DNA of 51,228 nucleotides from Thiohalocapsa halophila (GTDB lineage Bacteria; Pseudomonadota; Gammaproteobacteria; Chromatiales; Chromatiaceae). Positions 8,026-16,400 of the stretch are shown here, one piece after another. Positions within the stretch are counted from its first letter, which is position 1, and each line of letters starts with the position of its first letter. Where the stretch lies: NCBI RefSeq assembly GCF_016583825.1, contig NZ_NRRV01000037.1, forward strand, positions 1 through 51,228, read 5' to 3'. The notes under the pieces were generated by a model. It ran no database searches and was not told where the DNA came from. It saw only the letters and a list, made by a program, of their open reading frames with translations. Made by a program: the position numbers and the translations under genes.

Positions 8026-11000
8026 CTATTCCGCGCTCTTGCCCGTCACGGCCTTCACCTCGGCGAGCAGGTTGCCGAACTTGCCGTAGTTGACCTTGAC
8101 GCCGTCGTCCAGGTCGAGCGCGATGCGCTGGTCGGCGTAGTGGCGGAGTTGCTCGTCGAAGTGGCGCAGCTCGTCGAGCTGTTTGCCGAGCTTGTCGCGT
8201 TCCTTCTGTAGGCGCTTGGCCTGGGCACCGCTGCTGGCGGCCTCGATGTCGTCGGCCAGGGCGTCGATGCGGGCGGCGATCTTGCTTTGCAGCGGCACGA
8301 CGTACTCCATGCGCATGCGGGCGAGCGTGCCCTCGTTATAGCGGTGGAGGTACACGAGGCACTGGAAGGCCTTCTGCTTGCCGCTGGAGAAGCACCAGTA
8401 GATGGGCCGCTTCTTGTAGGTCTGCAGGTGGTCCTTGAAGAACTTGTCCGCGAGGTAGCGGCGGAGGGTGTCGCGGCTGGACTCGCTCTTCTTGGGGGAG
8501 AGGTTGGCGGCGAGGAAGTTGAGGTTTTCTTCCAGGTTTTTAGTGGATAGTGGATAGTGGTTAGTGGATAGAGGGGGCTTGCTGGTCGCCCCTTCTTCAC
8601 TATCCACTATCCACTTTTCACTATCCACTTCTCCAAAAGCCACCGAGATGAACTCGACGACGCGGTGGGTGGCGTCGTCGTCGAACCAGTCGGTGTCGGT
8701 GATCGGGATGATGCCGTCTTCGTCGGGACGGAATTTTTTAGTGGATAGTGGATAGTAGTTAGTGGATAGACCTCCGCCGCCGGCGCTCGCGGCAAGCTCT
8801 TTATCCGCTATCCACTTTTCATTATCCACGTCTTCCCCATTCCAGATTTCCCAAAAGCGTTCGTTCCCCGAATGCGCGTAGATCAGCCCCGGCCGGTCCA
8901 GCCGATACCGCCCCATCGCGCAGCCGATGGCGTAGGAGACCAGCTCCTTCATGGTATCCTCACGGAAGCGGCTCTCAAGCTCTTCACCGAAGTCTCTATC
9001 CACTATCCATTTTGCACTATCCACTTTCTTCCCATAGCGATAGGCGGGGTTGACCGTGAGCGTGATCTGCTCGATCGGGACATCTGGCGTCAGCTCGTCT
9101 TGCAGGCCGTAGGCATCGATGAAGAGGCGGTTGTTCTCCTCTTCGAGGCGCTTCATCTCGGCGATGGTCTCGCGGCTCTCGGTGATCCAATTACAATAGC
9201 TGCATTCGAGGTTCGGGATTGGTTCTAGCGATGCCCCTAAGAGTGGGAGGGATTGGAAATCCCAGGAGCGCTCGTAACCGTCCCAATCGGCCTGCGCGAG
9301 GCTTATCGTTGAAGATACTATAGAAGATAGAGATGTCCTGTTGCTTGGAGCTGCCAATGGTAGAGAGCCAATGGTTCCTACTTCGAAGTTGAGGGTTGGG
9401 CTCAGAAACTGAAGGAAAAGCAGGGATACGTTTGATAGCAGCGCAGCTAGAACAAGGTTCCGATGCTCCGCCTCGGGAAAAGCGGATGAGCCGCCGGTAG
9501 CAAAAAGAAATCCCTCCGGTGCGTACCGCGCACTAAATGCTGCACTGCTAACACTCGACCAAGTGACCGATTCGCGGAAATAACAGTCCATGCTCCGGAT
9601 ATTGCGGCTAGGGGAACCATATAGCTCAGTATTCAGAGAAAGAATCCTTTTTCCGTCGTTCTCCCAATCAACCACAAAATCGTTGTTGCCCCACCACCGC
9701 CGAAAAGACCCGCCTTTGTTACACGGAAACCATCTCTTTCGGGACGCTAAGGACTCGCTTCTGGAGGCACATCTAAAACCTATTCGATCGATACCTACTT
9801 CAAACCAGTGACGCATGAAGCGAGCATTGTCTCCGGTAGTCATAGGAAGCCGGGTGTTCCCGACCCCTGACAATGTGGGATAGTTCAGGAACGCGTCCAG
9901 CATCCTGGGAGTTGCCCAATACGCTACTGGATTGCCGGGGATCTTCGTGAAATCGTCTTGGGACGTCTCAAAAAACCACCCACAATCACGGCGCCGAATG
10001 GCTTCAAGCGTTTTAGAACCTTGGCTCTCTGATCCACGAAAATCAGAGAGCCGAATGAAGCATCCCTTTTGCCCTGTCACATGCCCCTCTTGCAGGGTGA
10101 AGGTACAGATGGGAACGGTCGCGCCTTCGAATCCCGAGTACTCAAGCTGCACAAGGGAAGTTATGGTCTCATCGTTGATGAGCCGCGACCGGAGATGTTC
10201 ATGGCTTGAGACGAACATCCAGACGAACGGTGACATGAAACCCAGGCGGCCATGCGGTTTGCTAAACGCAAGGTCACGGTCGATGAATGCAGAGAAAACA
10301 TCCTTTTCGTATCTGTCGTAGTGATCTTTCAAAAACTTCTTGAGGACAGGTACGTGGAACTTGCTCCCAATATAGGGCGGGTTCGCCACGACGGCGCCGT
10401 ACTGTGCCATCAGTAACTCGGCCTGCTGTACCAGCAGCCCCAATCTTTCGAGGTCTTCCAACACAAACAGATCCTGGTTGGTCGCCTCGCTCAGCCTCTT
10501 CAACGCCGGCAGCTTGGTGCCCAACGCCTCCGACACTTGAATCAAAGACCCAAAGGTCGTCGCGTGCTCGAACAATCGCTTTAGATCCGTGAGGTCTACT
10601 GGCCTCAGCCCGCATCCGGCCAGATCTACACTCTCCGCCAACTGCTCCGCATCGAACCCCGCGCTATCGACCAGCGCCATCACATTGAGCGTCAGCTCCC
10701 GCTCGAAGAGCCGTCGATCATCCTCCCTCGCCTTCATCATCAACGCGAACCCCGCGAGCTGCGCCGCGCGCGGGTCGATATCCAGCCCGTACAAGTTCTT
10801 CTCCAGGATCAAGCTGGGAATGTCCCGCGGCCGATACCCGCGCTCCAGGTAGATCGCCTTGAACAGCTCGTAGGCCTCGACCAGGATGTGCCCGGACCCG
10901 CAGGCCGGGTCCATCAGCGTCAGCTCTTCGGGGTTGAGGCTCTTCGGCGTGATGGCGTCGAGCTGGGCCTGGACCTCGGGGGTCTGCTCGGCAGGCTCGA

Positions 11001-11820
11001 TGTAGTAGTCCATTTGCCCTTTGAGCGGGGAGTCCGGATAGGTGGCGAGCCACTGCGCCCCCAGCGAGTTCTGGACCATGTACTTGACGATCCAGTTGGG
11101 CGTGAAGAGCTGGGTGGCGGCGGGGATGTCCTCGCTCTTCACCACCTTGCCGATGACTTGGTCCTTCTTCTCCGAGATGTAGAACTGGTAGAGCCAGCCG
11201 ATGATCTCGATCTGCTGCCAGTCTTCCTCCGGGATGGCGGTGACCAGCTCGCGGATCAGGGAGTCGGTCTGGAGCAGGCGGTCCGGCAGCAGCAGCTCGG
11301 TCTCGTCGTCCACCGGCTCGAACAGGAAGGGCATGGCCTGGTGCAGGGCGCGGCACTGGGCCAGCAGCAGGTCCCGGTACAGGGCTTCGTCCTGGGTACC
11401 GTCCATCTTCAGCGCGATGACGCGCTCGCGGTCCAGGCCTGGCAGCTCGACGTGCTGGGCCTGCTCCAGGATCTCCGGCAACGCGCCGCCAGAGGGATGG
11501 CTCAGCACCCGGAAGCTGTGGTCCAGGTAGCCGTGCAGCTCCATGAAGCGGATCGCGGCAAAGCGGTTGAACCAGGTGTAAGCGGCGGCCTCCATGACCT
11601 GCTCGAAGCCGTGCTGTCGAATCCGCTCGACGAGGCGCTGCCGTTGGCGGCCGACGGTCTTCGGGTACGCCTGCCCGTCGATAAATACAAGCTCGCCCTC
11701 TTCCCGGTTGGGCTTGATCTCCTTGGCGGTCAGCCCGAAAGCAGCGGCGCGGCGGGTGACGGCGGCGATGAAGTCGCGGCGGGCCTTGGGGGCGTAGGTG
11801 TTGAGCTTGGTGGTTTGCAC
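8026..11820 (-). CDS. pglX: BREX-1 adenine-specific DNA methyltransferase PglX
   Basis: PglX is the BREX N6-adenine methyltransferase that marks host DNA and sets target specificity. Of its 1264 residues, the SAM-binding motif is DPACGSGH (about 304-311), with GLDIDP near 345 and the catalytic NPPY at about 480-483. The DNA region for residues about 490-870 (roughly 9.2-10.4 kb) is visibly AT-richer than the flanks and probably encodes the exchangeable target-recognition part. Inside the C-terminal third, three heptad-repeat insertions are read in frame. They encode segments such as VDSEKWIVD and PLSTNHYPLSTK (residues about 931-943, 993-1029 and 1063-1095). The start is the GTG at 11820, which lies five bases from a seven-unit heptad array and has no visible Shine-Dalgarno sequence. 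The reading frame is otherwise intact. Confidence 0.95.
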   Translation of the reverse strand: MQTTKLNTYAPKARRDFIAAVTRRAAAFGLTAKEIKPNREEGELVFIDGQAYPKTVGRQRQRLVERIRQHGFEQVMEAAAYTWFNRFAAIRFMELHGYLDHSFRVLSHPSGGALPEILEQAQHVELPGLDRERVIALKMDGTQDEALYRDLLLAQCRALHQAMPFLFEPVDDETELLLPDRLLQTDSLIRELVTAIPEEDWQQIEIIGWLYQFYISEKKDQVIGKVVKSEDIPAATQLFTPNWIVKYMVQNSLGAQWLATYPDSPLKGQMDYYIEPAEQTPEVQAQLDAITPKSLNPEELTLMDPACGSGHILVEAYELFKAIYLERGYRPRDIPSLILEKNLYGLDIDPRAAQLAGFALMMKAREDDRRLFERELTLNVMALVDSAGFDAEQLAESVDLAGCGLRPVDLTDLKRLFEHATTFGSLIQVSEALGTKLPALKRLSEATNQDLFVLEDLERLGLLVQQAELLMAQYGAVVANPPYIGSKFHVPVLKKFLKDHYDRYEKDVFSAFIDRDLAFSKPHGRLGFMSPFVWMFVSSHEHLRSRLINDETITSLVQLEYSGFEGATVPICTFTLQEGHVTGQKGCFIRLSDFRGSESQGSKTLEAIRRRDCGWFFETSQDDFTKIPGNPVAYWATPRMLDAFLNYPTLSGVGNTRLPMTTGDNARFMRHWFEVGIDRIGFRCASRSESLASRKRWFPCNKGGSFRRWWGNNDFVVDWENDGKRILSLNTELYGSPSRNIRSMDCYFRESVTWSSVSSAAFSARYAPEGFLFATGGSSAFPEAEHRNLVLAALLSNVSLLFLQFLSPTLNFEVGTIGSLPLAAPSNRTSLSSIVSSTISLAQADWDGYERSWDFQSLPLLGASLEPIPNLECSYCNWITESRETIAEMKRLEEENNRLFIDAYGLQDELTPDVPIEQITLTVNPAYRYGKKVDSAKWIVDRDFGEELESRFREDTMKELVSYAIGCAMGRYRLDRPGLIYAHSGNERFWEIWNGEDVDNEKWIADKELAASAGGGGLSTNYYPLSTKKFRPDEDGIIPITDTDWFDDDATHRVVEFISVAFGEVDSEKWIVDSEEGATSKPPLSTNHYPLSTKNLEENLNFLAANLSPKKSESSRDTLRRYLADKFFKDHLQTYKKRPIYWCFSSGKQKAFQCLVYLHRYNEGTLARMRMEYVVPLQSKIAARIDALADDIEAASSGAQAKRLQKERDKLGKQLDELRHFDEQLRHYADQRIALDLDDGVKVNYGKFGNLLAEVKAVTGKSAE
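8536..8633. repeat. Inverted heptad element R3, in frame inside pglX
   Basis: The plus strand begins with TTTTTAG and four TAGTGGN units, then a GC-rich spacer of about 25 bases, then CTATCCA-type units that end in CCACTTCTCC. The two arms are inverted copies and can form a hairpin. Read in the pglX sense, the arms encode VDSEKWIVDS and PLSTNHYPLSTK. No stop codon is introduced in the pglX frame. It is a close relative of R4, 100 bp away. Confidence 0.92.
8735..8843. repeat. Inverted heptad element R4, in frame inside pglX
   Basis: The left arm is a T-run followed by TAGTGGA, TAGTGGA, TAGTAGT and TAGTGGA. A GC-rich spacer of about 40 bases follows. The right arm has TATCCGC, TATCCAC and TTATCCAC units ending in GTCTTCC. 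In the pglX frame the arms encode VDNEKWIADKE and LSTNYYPLSTKK. The same arm sequences as R3 surround an unrelated spacer. Confidence 0.92.
8993..9028. repeat. Solo heptad arm R5 inside pglX
   Basis: On the plus strand, CTATCCA units interrupted by TTTTGCA match the right arms of R3 and R4 (CTATCCACTTTTCACTATCC in R3). No left arm is visible. It encodes KVDSAKWIVDRD in PglX. It may be the remnant of a third insertion, or an arm left by deletion. Confidence 0.85.
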
Positions 11821-11825
11821 TGAAG

Positions 11826-11874
11826 AAGTGGTTAGTGGTTAGTGGTTAGTGGTTAGTGGTTAGTGGTTAGTGGG
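11826..11874. repeat. Heptad array R6, seven units immediately upstream of pglX
   Basis: The plus strand shows AAGTGGT, five perfect TAGTGGT units and TAGTGGG in strict 7-base phase. It is the longest uninterrupted array in the window. It lies between the HicA stop and the pglX GTG start, where it occupies the expected ribosome-binding region. There is no inverted partner nearby. Confidence 0.95.
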
Positions 11875-11881
11875 TTGATCG

Positions 11882-12103
11882 TTAGGGCTTCAGCAGGTCA
11901 TCCACGGAGAGGCCGATGTCTTTGGCGATTTGCCGCAGAAGGATTGGCGACACATCGCGGCCCGGGTGGAAGGGCACGGTCGTACAGCGTCCGTCGGGAT
12001 GACGGAACTGTTTGTGCGAGCCCTTTTGGCGAGCCTCTTCGAAGCCTAATGCCTCAAGCAACGCAACGACTTCTCGGGGCTTGAGGACTGGCAGCCTGCC
12101 CAT
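11882..12103 (-). CDS. hicA: HicA-type mRNA interferase toxin
   Basis: The 73-residue protein has the double-stranded-RNA-binding-like HicA fold: LKPREVVALLEALGFEEARQ, then KGSHKQFRHPDGR, which contains the catalytic His in the conserved GSH motif, and a C-terminal LLRQIAKDIGLSVDDLL helix. I chose the ATG at 12103 because the family signature begins there; the longer open frame upstream is antisense to nothing conserved and overlaps hicB. HicA cleaves mRNA and is held inactive by HicB. The gene follows hicB after two bases, which is the less common hicB-hicA order. Confidence 0.9.
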   Translation of the reverse strand: MGRLPVLKPREVVALLEALGFEEARQKGSHKQFRHPDGRCTTVPFHPGRDVSPILLRQIAKDIGLSVDDLLKP

Positions 12104-12105
12104 CG

Positions 12106-12315
12106 CTACGCGACAACGATGGTCTGGGTACCGACGAACTCCGAGTCCAATAATGGAGGGCCGTCTTCCGACAACAGAGAGACTACCTCCTTGAGATTTT
12201 CGGCGAGTGCATCGAGCGTTTCCGCTTGGGAGTGGGCACCCGGGAAGCCGGGGATATACCCGACATACAGACCGGTGTCGGGGCACTTTTCGACGATCGC
12301 GGTGTAGTTTTGCAT
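12106..12315 (-). CDS. hicB: HicB-family antitoxin
   Basis: The 69-residue protein starts YTAIVEKCPDTGLYVGYIPGFPGAHSQ, which is the degenerate RNase-H-like fold of HicB, and continues into a helical ETLDALAENLKEVVSLL segment. It lacks a separate C-terminal DNA-binding domain, as is common in the short HicB class. Its ATG overlaps the stop of a 24-codon open frame (TGATG), which suggests translational coupling to the genes upstream. Confidence 0.9.
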   Translation of the reverse strand: MQNYTAIVEKCPDTGLYVGYIPGFPGAHSQAETLDALAENLKEVVSLLSEDGPPLLDSEFVGTQTIVVA

Positions 12316-12389
12316 CAGGATGCTATCTCATTCGTTTTTGGCGCTTCCTTCGGGAGATAGGTGACGCCTGTGTGGCCTTCGAAAGTCAT
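12315..12389 (-). CDS. Possible 24-codon mini-gene tiling between the AbrB antitoxin and hicB
   Basis: An ATG begins directly after the abrB-like stop codon (TAG then ATG). The frame runs 24 codons, starting MTFEGHTGVTYLPKEAP, and ends in TGATG shared with the hicB start. The exact tiling suggests a translational-coupling peptide or the shrunken remnant of the toxin partner of the orphan antitoxin. No Shine-Dalgarno sequence precedes it. I recognise no family, and it may be coincidental. Confidence 0.3.
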   Translation of the reverse strand: MTFEGHTGVTYLPKEAPKTNEIAS

Positions 12390-12611
12390 CTATTCGTACC
12401 GTTCCAGTCGATCGGTCCGGTCTCGGTAGTTGCTGGTATCGGCGCCTTTGGCGATTCCCCGCATCTGTGCCAGATCCGGGATGGGCACCAGTGAAATGAT
12501 GTCGCCCTTGGTGATGACGGCAAACTTCTGGCCAGTCTGGAGGTGCAGCTCCTCGCGCACGGCCTTGGGGATCGAGAGCTGAAACTTGCTGGAAAGGGTG
12601 ACGGAGGTCAT
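12390..12611 (-). CDS. AbrB/MazE-type antitoxin without a visible toxin
   Basis: The 73-residue protein has the swapped-hairpin AbrB motif: VTLSSKFQLSIPKAVREELHLQTGQKFAVI. A flexible C-terminal tail rich in charged residues (NYRDRTDRLERYE) follows, typical of antitoxins that pair with PIN toxins. No PIN gene follows it; the next genes are a 24-codon frame and hicBA. It may be an orphan antitoxin, may act as a transcriptional repressor inside the BREX locus, or may have lost its toxin by deletion. Confidence 0.85.
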   Translation of the reverse strand: MTSVTLSSKFQLSIPKAVREELHLQTGQKFAVITKGDIISLVPIPDLAQMRGIAKGADTSNYRDRTDRLERYE

Positions 12612-12664
12612 GGCGTTGTCCAGTGGGGCGGAAGATCGATCGGTGATTAGTAAAATCTAGCACT

Positions 12665-12735
12665 CACCGAACGTCGATGCGATCGCCGGCGGCGATGATC
12701 TGCTCCAAGGCCTCACGCAGCGTGCTGAGGTCGGT
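12665..12735 (-). pseudogene. Ghost of a brxC 3' end (last 23 codons)
   Basis: Directly after the vapC stop codon, in the same frame, the minus strand encodes TDLSTL then REALEQIIAAGDRIDVR and a TGA stop. The intact BrxC ends DKL then RTALEKAIADGDRIEVR. Over the last 20 residues 13 are identical, and the nucleotides diverge mainly at synonymous positions. This is therefore the end of a different brxC allele. It shows that a boundary between brxC and downstream DNA once lay here, about 780 bp from the present brxC end, and that the vapBC pair lies between the two tails. Confidence 0.8.
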
Positions 12736-13137
12736 CTAGGCAACGTCCGGCGTCACCAGCGCGGCGCCGCGAAGCTTGCTCAGGCGCTTGTCGAAGGTGT
12801 GCAGCGGGACATCGCGGGCGCGGCAGCCGGCCAGGATCAGGCAGTCGGCATAGTCGGCATTGGCGCCGCGGAACAGGTCCAGGGCGCGCTGGCAGCCGTC
12901 GGCGTCTTCCTGGACAAAGGCCTGATTCAGCGCCAGGTGATCCAGCGCCTCGACGATGGTCTGCTTGGACAGCCGGTAGCCGCTCTCCAGCACCCAGACT
13001 GTCTCCACCTGGACGACGGTGGGCACGAACACCTGGCGGGCCTCGCTTGCCAGCGACCGCGCCGCGGCCACCTGGCCGGGCTGCTCGGGGTCATCCGCCA
13101 GGATGCGCACGAGGACGTTGGTATCGACGGCGATCAA
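12736..13137 (-). CDS. vapC: VapC-family PIN-domain toxin
   Basis: The 133-residue protein has the PIN ribonuclease motifs: MIAVDTNVLVRIL (Asp5), PTVVQVETVWVLE (Glu), NADYADCLILA (two Asp) and TFDKRLSKL. The start overlaps the upstream antitoxin stop by four bases. Its stop codon TAG is followed in frame by the brxC 3'-end ghost, so the cassette border coincides with the end of the toxin gene. The pair reads in the BREX direction, between brxC and the AbrB/hicBA/pglX group. Confidence 0.93.
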   Translation of the reverse strand: MIAVDTNVLVRILADDPEQPGQVAAARSLASEARQVFVPTVVQVETVWVLESGYRLSKQTIVEALDHLALNQAFVQEDADGCQRALDLFRGANADYADCLILAGCRARDVPLHTFDKRLSKLRGAALVTPDVA

Positions 13138-13364
13138 CGGCCCGCCCGGTCCCGGATGACCTGGTCCATCTGATCCGTGGTGAGCGAGCGGTCGGGCTTG
13201 CAGATCCCGAAGGCGGCCTCGACCCGGTTTTCCTTGCGCACCAGCCGCACCTCGTCGCCCTCGACGACGAAGGCGACCCGGTCGCCGGGGTGCAGGCCGA
13301 GCCGCTTGCGCACGTCGGCGGGAATGGTGACCTGGCCTTTGCTGGTCAGCGTGGAGGTTTGCAT
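13134..13364 (-). CDS. vapB: VapB antitoxin, AbrB/SpoVT fold
   Basis: The 76-residue protein opens with STLTSKGQVTIPADVRKRLGLHPGDRVAF, the classic AbrB/SpoVT DNA-binding sequence. Its C-terminal tail DRSLTTDQMDQVIRDRAGR should bind VapC. A 7-bp inverted repeat at 13382-13407 just upstream is a likely autoregulatory operator. Confidence 0.93.
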   Translation of the reverse strand: MQTSTLTSKGQVTIPADVRKRLGLHPGDRVAFVVEGDEVRLVRKENRVEAAFGICKPDRSLTTDQMDQVIRDRAGR

Positions 13365-13381
13365 GGGCCTACTCCCGGCAA

Positions 13382-13407
13382 GTAATACCTGGGGCTTAGT
13401 GTATTAC
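13382..13407 (-). promoter_or_regulatory. Probable VapB/VapC operator
   Basis: GTAATAC and its exact inverse GTATTAC flank a 12-base centre, between the brxC stop and the vapB start. The position and symmetry match sites bound by AbrB-fold antitoxin-toxin complexes. The AT-rich arms could overlap a promoter that serves vapBC and perhaps the downstream BREX genes. Confidence 0.6.
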
Positions 13408-13442
13408 CTCAGCAGGCGCTTGCAACAAGCGGCTCCATGCCA

Positions 13443-16400
13443 TTACCGGACCTCGATGCGATCACCGTCGGCGATGGCCTTCTCCAGCGCGGTGCGCAGC
13501 TTGTCGAGGTAGGCGTCGACGTCGCCCTGGCTCTCCAGGTAGGGCTTGGGTGTGAGTGCCGCCGCCTGGATGACGCGCCGCGGCTTGACGTAGGGCTTGG
13601 ATGGCTTGTCGTTGACGTCGCCGCCGGTGGCCTGTTTCTGCTGCGCCTTCGCCCAGGCCTCGATTCTGGCGAATGCCGCGTCGGCCAGGTCCACGGCGCT
13701 TGCCGCAGCCTGGGCGATGTGGGCGATGCTGGTCTGGGTCTCGATACGCGCCTTGAGCTGTTGCAGCGGATACAGGCACTGGTTGCGCAGATCGCCGCCG
13801 GCCTTGGCGTCGTCCAGCTCCACCTGGACCTTGGCGAGCTGGGCGTCGATGGCCGGGCGCACCTGGTCGCGGTGTTTTGCGACCAAGGCGTCGTTGACCT
13901 GCTCGATGGTCTGGATCAGGCCCTCAGCCTCCTTCACCAGGCCGTAGGGGGCCGGCGCGGTGAGGATCTCCTGGATGCGGGTCAGCGCCCTCGACGCGGT
14001 GTCGTCCTGATCCAGCCAACTCCGGTTCGGTTGGAAGCGGGCCTCGGCCTGGCGCAGCTTGTCCCAGGTCTGGCGTTGATGCTCAAAAAAGTTGCGCAGC
14101 TCGTGGACATCGTCGGAGAGGTCCAGCAGGTCGGCTCTTCGCTCCAGGAAGTTGCCGATCAGGCCAAAGCTCTCGGTCTCGGCCAGCAACTTGTTGATGA
14201 CGCCGAGGGCGTCGGCGATGGGCTGGCTGCCGGGGTAGTTGCCGGTGTCGGCCAGGGTCTTGTAGCTGGTCAGATCGCCGCGCCAGCGGCCCAATTGCTC
14301 GCGCAGATGCGCATCCAGGGCGTCCTCGCCGTCCGGGGCGATGCTGCCGAAGACGTCCTTGGCCAGGTTGCGGGCCTCCTGCAGCTTGCCGCTGTCGACG
14401 GTCTTGCGCTTGACGACGGTGATGCGCCGCCACTTGCTCGGCGAGGTGATGGCCTCGAAGGCCTTGTCGAGGGCGAGCACGCCGCCGTCCATGACCAGGC
14501 TGATGTCGCCGCGGCGCACCAGGCGCGCCACCAGCAGCACCACCTCCCATTCCGGCCAGCCGTAGGGGCGGCGGCCGAAGCGCTCCTGCACCAGGTCTTC
14601 GAGCAGGATCTGGCGGTTGGCGCTGGCGGCCAGCTCGATGTATTGCGCCACCTCGTCGATGGCCTGCAGGTTGCCCTGGCCGGCCTCCAGCGAGAAGCCG
14701 AGGTCGTCCACGTCGGTGGCGCTGAGCACGGCCTTGATCTCGGCCTGGGGGTTGGCGGAGAGGTGGCTCAGGTAGCCGAGCTTATTGAAGCTGTTGCGGA
14801 CCAGATAATTGAGCCCGTCGGCGACGGCGTTGGCCGCGGTGCCGGCCTTGGTCTGCAGGGGCTGCCCGGCGGCACAGCAGGCCGCCTCCTTGCAGAGCTG
14901 CTCCAGTTGGCGCACCAGGCGCTGGCGGCGCTCGCGGTTCTCCTCGTAGCGCTCGCGCAGGATGCGCTGCGTGGTGTGCGACGCCGTGCCGTCGTTCTTG
15001 CGCCCAACGTACTTGTCGGTCTGGATGTGGGTGCGGACCTCCCGCGCCAGGGTCTTGTCGTCGTCGAGCCGGATGATCAGCGCGCCGCCGTCGGCGGAGC
15101 TGTTCAGAATGCACCTGGCCTCGTCGTAGAGGGCGTAGTCGTCGGCCAGCGGCGTGATCACGGACAGCACCAGGTCGCCGTCGGTGCGAGTGCCGTGGGG
15201 GTGCAGGTCGCACAGGCGGGTCAGGCCGAAGTCCTTGTTGTTGTCCGGGAAGCGGTGCTTGCGCAGGCCCTTCAGCACGTCCTCGAAGAGCAGCTCGGCC
15301 AGGAACTTGATCTCCTCGGCGGGGCTCAGGTCCACGTCCTTGATCTCGCGGCTGACGTCGCGCTCCTCGTTGGTCAGAAAGAAGAAGTCCTCGCCGTTGC
15401 GCCCGACCAGGGTCTCCTTCTCCAGCCGCTGCAGGCTCGTCTCGATCTGCCGGCGCAGCGCCAGGCGGTCGGCGTCGATGCGGTCCACGAACAGCGTCAC
15501 CAGATTGTCGACGTTGCCGCGGATCTCGTCGACATAGCGGATCAGGAACAGGGTCTTCAGCACCAGCACGTCGAAGGGGTCGAGCTTGTCGTTGCCTTCG
15601 GCGTTGTCGATGGTGGACTTGACGATGCCTTCGAGGAAGCTCTCGATGGCCGGGTAGAAGCGATGCAGCGGCACCAGCACGCCGGTGTCGCTGTCGGCGA
15701 GCTGGACGGCGGCGGCCTGGAAGGCATCCAGCATGGAGCGCTCACCGCGGGCCAGGTGCAGGCCGGTGACGCCGTGGCGGCGGATGGCCTCGAAGACCTT
15801 CTGCACCAGTTGAAACTGGTAGGGCGCAAACGGGTAGACGTTGGCGAAGTCCTGGGCGTCGGCATAGGGCTTGAAGGTCATGCCGACGTTGCTGAAGCTG
15901 AGCTGGTTCTTGAGGATGTCCGCACTGGCGCCGTAGAGGTCCGCCAGCTCGGCGTGGGCGGCCTCGGTCTTGGCCAGCAGGCGCTTTTGGATGACCTCGT
16001 CGACGTTGCCGCTGGACAGCGACAGCCGGGTCTTGAAGCGGCCCTGGATCTTGGAGAAGTCATTGGCGCGGGAGGCGCGGACCTCGCCGATGATGGCGTC
16101 GATGTCCTCTTGGGAGGTGACCACCACCCAGGCGCGGCCGCCGCAGGCGGTGCCGAGGTTCTCGGCGATGGTCTGCAGGCTCAGCATCAGGTGGGTGTCC
16201 TGGCCGATGAACTGGCCGACCTCGTCCACCAGGAAGACGATGCGCTGCTCGGGGCCGCGGCTGTCGAGGTAGTCCCGTACCCAGCCGGCAAAGTTCTCGA
16301 CGGTGAGCAGCGAGTTGAAGTCCTCTTCGGCGCTGTCGAGCCAGGCGCGGGCACCCTCCGGGCTCTTGCCGAGGGCGTCGGCGAGGGCCTGCACGATCTC

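Noticed and set aside
8536..8843. pglX as a pseudogene because of repeat insertions
   Set aside because: The reading frame stays open through all three insertions and all catalytic motifs are present.
11826..11874. Heptad arrays as a CRISPR array
   Set aside because: The 7-base units are contiguous with no spacers and no cas genes are nearby.
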